A DNA stretch of 35,068 nucleotides, taken from positions 1 through 35,068 of the forward strand of contig JADIZB010000007.1 of the NCBI GenBank assembly GCA_016705005.1, read 5' to 3'. Below are positions 10,304 to 17,904 of this stretch, piece by piece. The notes beneath the pieces are model-generated. The model did no database searches. It had not been told where the DNA came from and worked only from the letters and a program-made list of their open reading frames with translations. Each line of letters starts with the position of its first letter. The first letter of the stretch is position 1. The translations under genes and the position numbers were made by a program. The stretch comes from Bacteroidales bacterium. GTDB taxonomy: Bacteria > Bacteroidota > Bacteroidia > Bacteroidales > Lentimicrobiaceae.

Positions 10304-10686
10304 CTGAAGCACAGAAAAAAGAAGATACTAGCAATTGACGATGAAGCTGTAATCCGCAAACTGCTTGAAACATTTCTCAGTAAACAATATGACGTCGTTT
10401 CCAAAGCCAATGGGATGGATGCCATGTCATATATTCAGGATGGAAATATTCCTGACCTTATTATCTGTGACATCCTTATGCCTGAAATGAATGGATATGA
10501 ATTTGTAAAACAGATCAGGTCCAGCGATTGTTCAGTAAAATACCACTTTTAATGCTTTCCGGAGAAGACGACAGCAAAACAAGGATTAACTTTTTCAGGA
10601 TGAGGGTGAGGAATTTTATAACCAAACCTTTTAACCCGGAAGAACTGGAAGTACTTGTCGAACTGATTCTTTCTGACAGTAATTAA
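10304..10686 (+). CDS. Single-domain response regulator (CheY-like receiver), one frameshift
   Basis: A receiver domain alone, about 120 residues. The acidic pocket is IDDEA, the phospho-acceptor Asp is in LIICDILMPEMNGYEF, the switch Ser is in LMLSGEDD and the invariant Lys is in TKPFNPEEL. A single shift near 10533 separates FVKQIRSSD from KIPLLMLSGE. The start is uncertain: no ATG is in frame between the upstream stop and KKILAIDDE, so an ATG has probably been lost by an indel near 10304-10320. There is no output domain and no histidine kinase in the window. It lies 12 nt upstream of the sugar transferase gene and is probably co-transcribed with it. Confidence 0.82.
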
Positions 10687-10698
10687 AAACAGACAGAG

Positions 10699-11868
10699 AT
10701 GGAAGAGATCACATCAGGCAAACTCAATATTGCTTATATCGGAGGTGACACCGCAACCATTGAGTTGCTAAAAACGCATGATGCTTTTGAAGTTTCTGAT
10801 TTTGGAAACAGCCTGCTTTTTATCAACTGGTTGAACAATGGAAACAATCCCGATGGGATTTTATGCGAAAGTTATCTGCCCGGGACAAATGGTATTGAAT
10901 TTCATCAATACCTTGGAAAAAACAATCTTGCCAGAGAAGTACCTTTTATTCTTGTATCCAGGCATGAAGATGAGAAAATCAGAAAAAGTGCCATTTCGCA
11001 TAAAGTTGATGACCTGTATCTGACTCCTCTGAACCTGGACAACATCGAAACCAGAGTCAGATTTCTGAAGGATCATAAGGAATTGCTTAGTTCGAAACAG
11101 GTAACCGCCGAACAATTCCGTGATTACAGTATACCCTTGATAAAAAGGTTATTCGATATTGCTGTCTCAGGTATGGCTTTGATCGTCCTCTCCCCTTTTC
11201 TGCTTGTTATAATGTTTGCTATATGGGCTGAATCAGGTTTTAAAGGCAAGGTTTACTACATCTCAAAAAGGGTTGGAACAGGTTATAAAATTTTCGATTT
11301 CTATAAGCTGAGGTCTATGAGTCTGAATGCAGATAAGATGCTGAAATCGATTTCACATCTGAATCAATATGAAGCAGAAAAGATTGATGATGAATGTCCT
11401 GAATGCAAAAAACTGGGTCACCCCTGCTCAACGCTGCTGATTATCGAAGGGAATGAAATCTGTGAAAAGCACTATATGCGTTTGCGTCAGGTCAAAATCA
11501 ACCAGTCCTTCATCAAGATAAAAAACGATCCCCGCATCACCAAAATCGGCGCATTTATCAGAAATACCAGTATCGATGAACTTCCCCAGTTGATCAATGT
11601 ATTGAAAGGTGATATGTCGATTGTTGGTAACAGGCCATTACCGCTCTATGAAGCTGAACTGCTCACCTCTGATGAGTGGGGTGAAAGGTTCCTGGGGCCG
11701 GCTGGAATTACCGGATTGTGGCAGGTTGAACTCAGAGGAAAGCAGGACATGTCGATAGAGGAAAGAAAAACCCTTGATAATGTATATGCCCGGAATTATT
11801 CATTCTGGGGCGATATCAAACTGATATTGCGTACAATACCGGCCCTGTTGCAGAAAGAGAACGTTTAA
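10699..11868 (+). CDS. Pseudo-receiver/sugar-1-phosphate transferase fusion (WbaP/WcaJ-type priming transferase)
   Basis: It transfers a sugar-1-phosphate from a nucleotide sugar to the undecaprenyl-phosphate carrier, the first step of repeat-unit synthesis. Residues 1-125 align by pattern with the receiver just upstream, but the acceptor position reads ILCESYLPGTNG (Glu57 for Asp), the N-terminal acidic pair is lost and the Lys position is Thr109 (LTPL). Residues 144-389 are the monotopic phosphoglycosyl transferase: KRLFDIAVSG, a membrane re-entrant helix (155-175), FYKLRSM, DPRITKIGAFIRNTSIDELP with the Asp293-Glu294 catalytic pair, GDMSIVGNRPLP, and GITGLWQV. Between them, residues 230-256 hold four Cys (C233, C236, C243, C255). 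Intact, 389 aa. It forms a likely operon with the response regulator. Confidence 0.92.
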   Translation: MEEITSGKLNIAYIGGDTATIELLKTHDAFEVSDFGNSLLFINWLNNGNNPDGILCESYLPGTNGIEFHQYLGKNNLAREVPFILVSRHEDEKIRKSAISHKVDDLYLTPLNLDNIETRVRFLKDHKELLSSKQVTAEQFRDYSIPLIKRLFDIAVSGMALIVLSPFLLVIMFAIWAESGFKGKVYYISKRVGTGYKIFDFYKLRSMSLNADKMLKSISHLNQYEAEKIDDECPECKKLGHPCSTLLIIEGNEICEKHYMRLRQVKINQSFIKIKNDPRITKIGAFIRNTSIDELPQLINVLKGDMSIVGNRPLPLYEAELLTSDEWGERFLGPAGITGLWQVELRGKQDMSIEERKTLDNVYARNYSFWGDIKLILRTIPALLQKENV

Positions 11869-12089
11869 GATTACCGGAAAACACATCAGAGGGTTGCCGG
11901 ATGTTACAAACCATCCTGCAGCCCTTTCTCTATTACAAGAATATACAAATGATCATGATTTGTGATTTCACTTTTGATGCAGCAATGCAGAAATGAATCT
12001 GCCATAACCCGGCATTTCAGTTTGATTTATTGTTTAGATGAGAAATTGAATTAAATTATGATCAGGGCGGATGATCATTATTCAAAATT
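11869..12089. other. Convergent intergenic region
   Basis: The region lies between the plus-strand transferase and the minus-strand acyltransferase. It holds an imperfect palindrome at 11945-11963 (ACAAAT..ATTTGT) and a 7-bp hairpin at 12058-12078 (ATGATCA-GGGCGGA-TGATCAT), which could end minus-strand transcription though a T-tract is weak. No gene seen. Confidence 0.4.
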
Positions 12090-12710
12090 TCAGGAAGTTA
12101 CTTTTTCCCACGAAGCTGTTTCATGATTGTATCGCCTGATGATACGGCAGGGATTGCCGACAGCGACTGAGTAAGGCGGAACATCTCTGGTAACAACACA
12201 ACCTGCAGCAATCACAGAATGCTTTCCGATGGTTACACCTGCTACCACAACTGCATTTGCCCCGATCCATACTTCATCTTCAATTGTTATCAGAGATTTG
12301 GAAACGGGTTGTTTCCTGATGGGTATATTTATGTCCATATATCCGTGATTCAGACCGGACAACACAATATTCTGTGCAAAAATCACCTCATTTCCGATAT
12401 TGACCGGTCCAATGATGGTATTCCCCATCCCAATTCTTGAATTGTTTCCGATAATGACATCACCGACTCCATTGTTTAATGTGACAAAATCCTCTATGGT
12501 ACAATGATGTCCGGTGGTGAATTTGTTCCATGGGAAAACATCAATCCTCGAATGCCGTCTGATCACCGTCCCCTTTCCTTTCTGATGGATCAACGGGTTC
12601 AAGATCCAACGGACCCAAAGTCTTGGCCTTGGATTCTGCTTTGATGTTATCAGAAGCAAAGCAAATTCCTTGATTTTCGGATTTGATATAACACGTTCCT
12701 TGATTGACAT
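12090..12710 (-). CDS. Hexapeptide-repeat acyltransferase (WbbJ/maltose O-acetyltransferase-like)
   Basis: A left-handed beta-helix O-acyltransferase, likely acetylating a sugar of the repeat unit in the cytoplasm. The hexapeptide pattern is visible from about residue 75: DVIIGNNSRIGMGNTIIGPVNIG, then IEDEVWIGANAVVVAGVTIG, HSVIAAGCVVTRDVPPYSVAVGNP, the standard C-terminal signature of the family. The presumed catalytic His is in LSGLNHGY. The N-terminal 60 residues are basic and variable. 206 aa, intact. It is last in the minus operon, 8 nt after the GT2 at 12719. The acceptor sugar and acyl group cannot be read from sequence. Confidence 0.88.
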   Translation of the reverse strand: MSIKERVISNPKIKEFALLLITSKQNPRPRLWVRWILNPLIHQKGKGTVIRRHSRIDVFPWNKFTTGHHCTIEDFVTLNNGVGDVIIGNNSRIGMGNTIIGPVNIGNEVIFAQNIVLSGLNHGYMDINIPIRKQPVSKSLITIEDEVWIGANAVVVAGVTIGKHSVIAAGCVVTRDVPPYSVAVGNPCRIIRRYNHETASWEKVTS

Positions 12711-12718
12711 GGGATGGT

Positions 12719-13546
12719 TTATTTATTTTGGAAATAAATCCTTATTCGTTTCACTTCCTTTAATATTCTGGATGTGATGGCATTCAGAAAAGACCCGCTT
12801 TTTTCTACTGTTCTTGTTCCGGTCCAGGCCATCGACGGCAGACTAGTAATACGTTTAAGTTTTCCGGTTTTAAGCAGTGCCATGGCCATCTGCCCATCTT
12901 CCATCCGGGCATCATTTTTTATGAAGCCGATTTTAAGCGCCTCTTCCCTGGGAAAGCAGAAGTTCATTCCTACCACGACCAATTCAGGGTTATTAATATT
13001 CCTCAGTGCATGAACCATATCCCTGAACAGCTCATAAAATGCATATCTTAAACGTGATTGATTCTTACCCGGAATAAATGAATAGGTCCCGAAACTCCCC
13101 ATGCTTTTTCCCGAAAGTACAGGCTTCAACATCGTGTCGACCCAGGTAGGTGGATAGGCAGTATCGGCATCACCGGTCAGGATGTATTTTCCACGGGAGT
13201 TTTCCATGGCCGTTTGCCTGGCAAATCCATATCCCTGTTTCAATTCGGATATTGGTGTTAATCCGCATCTTCTGATGATCTCTGAAGTGCGGTCTTTCGA
13301 ATTATTGTCAACATAGATGAATTCAACAGGAACCGAGCTTTTCATAGCACTCAGAGACGACAGATTCCGCAAAATGGCTGATTCTTCGTTCCAGGCAATG
13401 ATATTGATTGAAACCAGAGGTTTATCAGTCTTCTGAGCATCAAAACCGGCTTTGATCTTCCTGAATACTTCTTCAGAAATATCTTCGATCTTTTGGTAAT
13501 CATGCCAGTGCATTCGGATATCGGACGGAACGATCGGACGGAACAT
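12719..13546 (-). CDS. Glycosyltransferase family 2
   Basis: A GT-A fold inverting glycosyltransferase of 275 aa. The N-terminal strand motif is LVSINIIAWNEESAIL, the nucleotide-binding Asp region is FIYVDNNSKDRTSEII, and the metal-binding motif is GDADTAYP (D-A-D). A later TRTVEKSG and a basic C-terminus (ILKEVKRIRIYF) suggest membrane association without a transmembrane helix. It is probably cytoplasmic and adds one sugar of the repeat unit. It lies 116 nt downstream of the GT4-like gene, so the operon may have an internal promoter or simply a gap. Confidence 0.87.
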   Translation of the reverse strand: MFRPIVPSDIRMHWHDYQKIEDISEEVFRKIKAGFDAQKTDKPLVSINIIAWNEESAILRNLSSLSAMKSSVPVEFIYVDNNSKDRTSEIIRRCGLTPISELKQGYGFARQTAMENSRGKYILTGDADTAYPPTWVDTMLKPVLSGKSMGSFGTYSFIPGKNQSRLRYAFYELFRDMVHALRNINNPELVVVGMNFCFPREEALKIGFIKNDARMEDGQMAMALLKTGKLKRITSLPSMAWTGTRTVEKSGSFLNAITSRILKEVKRIRIYFQNK

Positions 13547-13662
13547 CTTCTAAAATTTTAAATTATTAATCTCTCTTTTTCAAACACATTTCCGGTATTA
13601 AAAAATCAATCTGTCAATATAGTCACAGGTTTAAAACTGCTACTTCAAACTGTTTTTCAGAG

Positions 13663-14868
13663 TCAGCAGGTAATTGATGCTTTCACAGTGTCAACCGCCT
13701 TCGAAATTTCAATCACATTGTTTTCCCAGGTATGTTTCCTGGCAAATTCCTTTCTTCCTTCTGTAATATCAACGCTTTTTTCCTGAAGTGCTGTTTCAAT
13801 AAGTTCGATGTATTCCTGCTTGTTTTCAGCAAGATATGTATAGTCTGCAAAAACACTCATTGCCTCGGTTCTTGTTGCAACTGTAGGTTTTCCCATTGCA
13901 AGATATTCATCTATTTTTCTTGGGTAATTTCCAATGGTGACAGGACTGAGCAACTGTGGATTGATCGCTACATCAAACTCATTGAGATAATTTGGCAGTT
14001 CATTTCCGGTTTTATTTCCCAGGAAGTAAACGTTTTGAAGTTGATGAAGATGGCTGTTTCTGAATCTGTCATCTTCGGGCCCAACAAGTACCAGACTCCA
14101 TTCGGGCCGGCTTCTGGCAATATGTTCGAGTACGCCTATGTCGAGGCGGAGTGATAACAACGCTCCGATATAACCAATAACCGGTTTCGGAATATTCCTG
14201 ATATCTTCGGGTATGCCTGTTACCAGTCGTGTATCGAACAGACTTACATCACAACCCTGCCCTACGTAAAAAGAATTTGGATTGTGTTTGCGTGCCTGCG
14301 AAGCCAGGTAAGTTGAATTTGCAACTACAAGATCGGCTTTCTTCATATGCAGGCCCTCTACCCTTTCTCCCTGATTCTTCCAGTAATCAACAACAATCAG
14401 GTTATCACGGGTATAGTAAATATAAGTTTCTGGATTCAGCAGCTCCTTCAGGTAGAAACTCCTGTACATATCACTATCGTTGAAAATTATAAAATCTTTA
14501 AAACCAAGCTTATCGATGGCCTGCAATATCTGGTTTGAAAACTTCCTGTTGTTGATTTTATTAAGCCAGTCGAAAATCAGCGGTGATTTGATCCAGCTGA
14601 TCGATTCAAGAACAGTAGCAGGGTATAAATTCCATAAATTCCTGCTGATTTCAGTTATCAAAGGAGAGCCACTCTTCACAATATCAAGCCGTTTTCTGAC
14701 CTTTTCCTGTTTGCTGTTTCTTATAACAGACATCCTGTCGAGCGGTGAATTCACATAAAGAACCCTGTTGTTCCGCGAAAATTCCTCGGCAATATTTTTA
14801 CAATTGCTGCCGATTTCAATGTCCCAGGGCTGAATTCCAAGTATTATGATATCGCGGTCCTTTATCAT
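13663..14868 (-). CDS. Glycosyltransferase, GT4/GT1-like (TuaH-like)
   Basis: A GT-B fold protein of 401 aa. The N-terminal domain begins DIIILGIQPWDIEIGSN and contains VLYVNSPLDR and a YYTRDNL stretch; the C-terminal domain has PVIGYIGALLSLRLDIGVLE, WSLVLVGPEDDRF, VYFLGNKTGNELPNYLNEFDVAINP and PRKIDEYLAMGKPTVATRTEAM, the nucleotide-sugar binding pattern of GT4 enzymes. The form with GYIGA and KIDEYLA(MG) is typical of TuaH-type transferases of teichuronic acid and EPS loci. Donor and acceptor are unknown. Intact; it follows the membrane GT2 by 20 nt. Confidence 0.87.
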   Translation of the reverse strand: MIKDRDIIILGIQPWDIEIGSNCKNIAEEFSRNNRVLYVNSPLDRMSVIRNSKQEKVRKRLDIVKSGSPLITEISRNLWNLYPATVLESISWIKSPLIFDWLNKINNRKFSNQILQAIDKLGFKDFIIFNDSDMYRSFYLKELLNPETYIYYTRDNLIVVDYWKNQGERVEGLHMKKADLVVANSTYLASQARKHNPNSFYVGQGCDVSLFDTRLVTGIPEDIRNIPKPVIGYIGALLSLRLDIGVLEHIARSRPEWSLVLVGPEDDRFRNSHLHQLQNVYFLGNKTGNELPNYLNEFDVAINPQLLSPVTIGNYPRKIDEYLAMGKPTVATRTEAMSVFADYTYLAENKQEYIELIETALQEKSVDITEGRKEFARKHTWENNVIEISKAVDTVKASITC

Positions 14869-14888
14869 CTCTGTTTTCTTTTGGTTTT

Positions 14889-16115
14889 TTACTTACCAGA
14901 GGTCTCTTTGATGACTCCGTGCTGGGTATGGATAAATACTTTATTTGCGCCTTTAAGCCTGAACAATAACCTGAACATGAGCCAGAATCCCATAGGTAGC
15001 GTAAGTATTGCATTCAGGGTTTGTTTTGTGTAAAACTTCCGGTCTACGGCAAAGACAAATGCAAAAACAATAAATACCCATATAACCAACCAGTTATAAA
15101 AGTTAAACAGGAAAATTCCGTTCAGGTCTGAATAGTTTATCAGACTTACTATTCCCATGATGGCAGTGAGTATAGTCACAATTCCCAGTAGCAATATGCG
15201 CGGAGGCATCACCATCTGATATACTTTGTCCAGGAAATCGACATTGAGACGTGTAATGAACTGAACCAGTCCATCCCATGCAAACCTTCTGAAATAGATA
15301 AACTGCGCTGCAAGCCACCTCCTTCGCTGATTTTCAAAAACCGCTTTATCCTGTACTTTTTCATCCAGAACAACAGCATCTTCAACATACTCAATTTTAA
15401 TCCCATCACGAAGCATGGTCAGTTCAAGTTCCTTATCAAATCCACCGATGGCCTGTATTTCCGACATCCGCTTTTTAAACATGCGGTACTGGAATGCCAT
15501 GCCTGAACCGATAAGTCCTGAAGCCAAACCGGCGACCCGATGACCTTTTCGAAAAATGTGGTTGTTTATCTCTTCACTGATTGAATCCAGAACAGCCATT
15601 GAATTGTTCATATTCTTGGCCATCCGGTGACCCTGAACGGCAGTGTAGCCAGCTTCAAAAGCGTGGTTGATTTTTTCAAGAAAATCATAGTCCATAATGT
15701 TGTCAGCATCCAGCACTACCGCAATATCATATTCATCCCCAATGGCATTCATAGCTGCGTTCAGCGATTTTGATTTTGTGCTTTTATCAAAGACAACCTC
15801 AACCAGTTTCAGTGGGAGTTTTTTAAGTGCCGTAATGGTTTCAGGTCTGAAGGTGTCGGCAATGATCACCACATCAAAATGTGATGAAGGATAACTTTGT
15901 CTGAGTGATGCTTCAGCAACTTCGAGAATTACGATATCTTCCTTGTATCCCGGAATCAAGACCGCCATCTTTCTTAATGCAGGCGCTGAAAATGTTTTTT
16001 TTCTGTACGGGAATACTCCGATAAAAGAAAAGAAAAGAAAATATACAGCAGCAATTGCCAGGTATATAAATACAATCGCCTCGATTATATTTAGCAGGAT
16101 CTTGAGAATTTCCAT
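14889..16115 (-). CDS. Membrane glycosyltransferase family 2 (BcsA/NodC-like architecture)
   Basis: 408 aa: an N-terminal membrane helix (ILLNIIEAIVFIYLAIAAVYFLFFSF), a GT-A catalytic domain, then two or three C-terminal helices (ILLLGIVTILTAIMGIVSL, WLVIWVFIVFAFVFAV). Catalytic markers are AVLIPGYKED, VVIIADTF, VVLDADNIMD (DxD), IGGFDKELEL and the QRRRWLA form of QxxRW. This is the full D,D,D,Q(R/Q)xRW set of processive or membrane GT2 enzymes. It may add a sugar at the inner face of the membrane or make a homopolymer; context favours repeat-unit assembly. It begins 3 nt after the asparagine-synthase-like gene ends. Confidence 0.9.
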   Translation of the reverse strand: MEILKILLNIIEAIVFIYLAIAAVYFLFFSFIGVFPYRKKTFSAPALRKMAVLIPGYKEDIVILEVAEASLRQSYPSSHFDVVIIADTFRPETITALKKLPLKLVEVVFDKSTKSKSLNAAMNAIGDEYDIAVVLDADNIMDYDFLEKINHAFEAGYTAVQGHRMAKNMNNSMAVLDSISEEINNHIFRKGHRVAGLASGLIGSGMAFQYRMFKKRMSEIQAIGGFDKELELTMLRDGIKIEYVEDAVVLDEKVQDKAVFENQRRRWLAAQFIYFRRFAWDGLVQFITRLNVDFLDKVYQMVMPPRILLLGIVTILTAIMGIVSLINYSDLNGIFLFNFYNWLVIWVFIVFAFVFAVDRKFYTKQTLNAILTLPMGFWLMFRLLFRLKGANKVFIHTQHGVIKETSGK

Positions 16116-16118
16116 TGT

Positions 16119-16583
16119 TTATTTTATTAGTTCTTCAAGTTTATTGACTGACTTCCCATTAAATGTGCTTTCCCACCAGACAGCGAGTACTAGCAGGTTA
16201 AACAGTTTGAATGCCTGAACCTGGGAGTACCAGAACCAATTCGATGCTTTCTGATTCTCCTGTCTGTAGCGTTTTATAAATTGTGCTATCCAGGACATAT
16301 TTATTCCCGAGTCTGCCAGTCCAGACTGTAAAATGATCTTTTCTGTAAGATTCAGATTATCAGCAGATTGAAAAAACAAAGGTAACGGTGCGAATCCCCC
16401 CTGTTTCTTCTTCATGGATAATGCATCCGGCATCGAAGACGAATACAGGTTCTTGTGAAGGACCTTGCTTTTACCCTTTCCTTTGAGCAGATCGGCATAG
16501 CTTCCCTGAAAGCGAAGTTCTCTGGGTAATCCGGCAATGAATTTTGCAAGCTCCATGTCCATATATGGAAATGCAATATTCAT
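16119..16583 (-). CDS. Asparagine-synthase-like protein, C-terminal part (out of frame with N-terminal part)
   Basis: 154 aa beginning MNIAFPYMDMELAKFIAGLP, which continues the synthetase fold of the upstream frame: the equivalent region in AsnB-type proteins follows the alpha-helical substrate-pocket core and reads like V-R-x-P-F-L-D. It then has a KVLHKNLYSS and KKKQGGFAPLPLFF block. Its ATG overlaps the stop of the N-terminal part as ATGA (16580-16583). A -1 shift at that point joins the two as ALRG-MNIAF without gap, so this is most simply one gene with a 1-nt deletion, less likely a true split or programmed frameshift. Confidence 0.75.
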   Translation of the reverse strand: MNIAFPYMDMELAKFIAGLPRELRFQGSYADLLKGKGKSKVLHKNLYSSSMPDALSMKKKQGGFAPLPLFFQSADNLNLTEKIILQSGLADSGINMSWIAQFIKRYRQENQKASNWFWYSQVQAFKLFNLLVLAVWWESTFNGKSVNKLEELIK

Positions 16584-17902
16584 CCCCTTAAAGCTGCATT
16601 TTGCCCGGCTTTGAAGAGTATTATTTCATTAATCACCTGTTTTACATCGACCAGATACTGCCGTTGAAAGAAGAATTCGTCAAAATCACCCGATGGCTTT
16701 ATTCCTGCAGGTGCTCCATATCTATTGATATCCGGCTTATTCAAACCAAGTGCTTTCAGCTCTCCTTTCGAAAATCCAAAAGCATCCATGGTTAAAATAT
16801 TTAAAATCTTACGGTTATGAAAGCCATACCTGAAAAGATTATCGTCTTTTGCTTCAGTCAGAGAATTTGTAAAATTGTAAAACCCTTTCTGCAGGAAGTT
16901 TATTCCTGATTTTCTGATAAAATGATTTAAAGCAAGTTCTCTGGCGAATGTTCCGTGGTGCTGATCGTTGCCATCTCCACCCAGAATAACATCCGGCTTA
17001 AACCCTGACGCAAGCCGCATGGCTGCGAAATTGACCATCATTCCACCTTCCTGAAACGGATCGCCCAGTTGACGAATCAATTCCGGTATATCGCCAAGTT
17101 CTGAACCATCAATCTCGTATTGATGAAATTCGGCTCCGCTCCTCTCAGCCATTTGCCTGGCAAGTGGTATTTCAGACCATGGATTGTCCTTAAATCCAAC
17201 AGAGAATGCCTGAACTTTTCCGTTATAAATTTCTCTCAAAGCAGCAATATTACCGGCACTGTCGTATCCCCCACTCAATAATACACCAACATTGTCAGCT
17301 CCTGCAATGCGCTTCCTGATGGCATTCAGATGAAGGGTATGATATTGCTCAATGGCTTCTTCCATTTTTAACCCTGAAGAACTTCCGTCGTTATGGAAAT
17401 CTGAAGAAGAAAACAAATCTGAAGAAGACAATGCATTTCCATCCCATGTGAGCAGATATCCGGAAGGCAATTTATTGACACCTTTAAGTCCGGTTCCCGG
17501 AGCTGGAATGTAACCGAATTGAAGAAAACCTGTTAGGTTTTCCCAATCAGCAACCTGTTCTGAATTTGTGATTTCAGAAAGGTTGATCATGTTCGTTGAA
17601 AAGCCTGTTTGATTGTAATACAATTGCTGACCGCTTCCGAATCTGTCACGGTGAAAGTATAAACTGTTTCCGTCTTTTAACATAACCAGAAAAGTTCCGT
17701 CCAGATGACGGAAACAATCCAACCCTGATTTCAAATACAGGGATGCGATGTAAGCCGGTGGATTTTGACAGGGATTATCAGCTACACCGGATAGGAAAAC
17801 TGAACCATGAAAGAATACCGTCAGTTTTCCATCTGAATATACAGACCAATCCGGTCCTGTGTTGATTGTCCCTGTTTTAAATATTCCGTTCAGAGTTGTC
17901 AT
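16580..17902 (-). CDS. Asparagine-synthase-like amidotransferase, N-terminal part (lacks catalytic Cys)
   Basis: 440 aa. Residues 1-180 resemble a class II glutaminase (Ntn) domain (LDGTFLVMLKDGNSLYFHRDRFGSGQQLYY, INLSEI, GYIPAPGTGLKGVNKLPSGY), but the family's Cys at position 2 is absent: the start is MTTLNG. Residues 185-440 form the ATP-pyrophosphatase domain with the PP-loop LLSGGYDSAGN, an AFSVGFKD block and GGDGNDQHHG. Such proteins in polysaccharide loci are thought to form amides or similar bonds on sugars using ammonia or another amine; here glutamine hydrolysis is doubtful. The gene ends in the middle of the synthetase domain at an ATGA overlap. It starts 2 nt downstream of the GT2 at 17905. 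Confidence 0.85.
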   Translation of the reverse strand: MTTLNGIFKTGTINTGPDWSVYSDGKLTVFFHGSVFLSGVADNPCQNPPAYIASLYLKSGLDCFRHLDGTFLVMLKDGNSLYFHRDRFGSGQQLYYNQTGFSTNMINLSEITNSEQVADWENLTGFLQFGYIPAPGTGLKGVNKLPSGYLLTWDGNALSSSDLFSSSDFHNDGSSSGLKMEEAIEQYHTLHLNAIRKRIAGADNVGVLLSGGYDSAGNIAALREIYNGKVQAFSVGFKDNPWSEIPLARQMAERSGAEFHQYEIDGSELGDIPELIRQLGDPFQEGGMMVNFAAMRLASGFKPDVILGGDGNDQHHGTFARELALNHFIRKSGINFLQKGFYNFTNSLTEAKDDNLFRYGFHNRKILNILTMDAFGFSKGELKALGLNKPDINRYGAPAGIKPSGDFDEFFFQRQYLVDVKQVINEIILFKAGQNAALRG

Positions 17903-17904
17903 TG

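Noticed and set aside
10191..10373. Minus-strand frame before the response regulator
   Set aside because: Overlaps the receiver N-terminus on the other strand and has no recognisable feature.
1..10690. Large island of true pseudogenes
   Set aside because: Motifs survive on both sides of each break and essential-type genes are hit equally; error-prone sequence explains this better, although it cannot be proved without reads.
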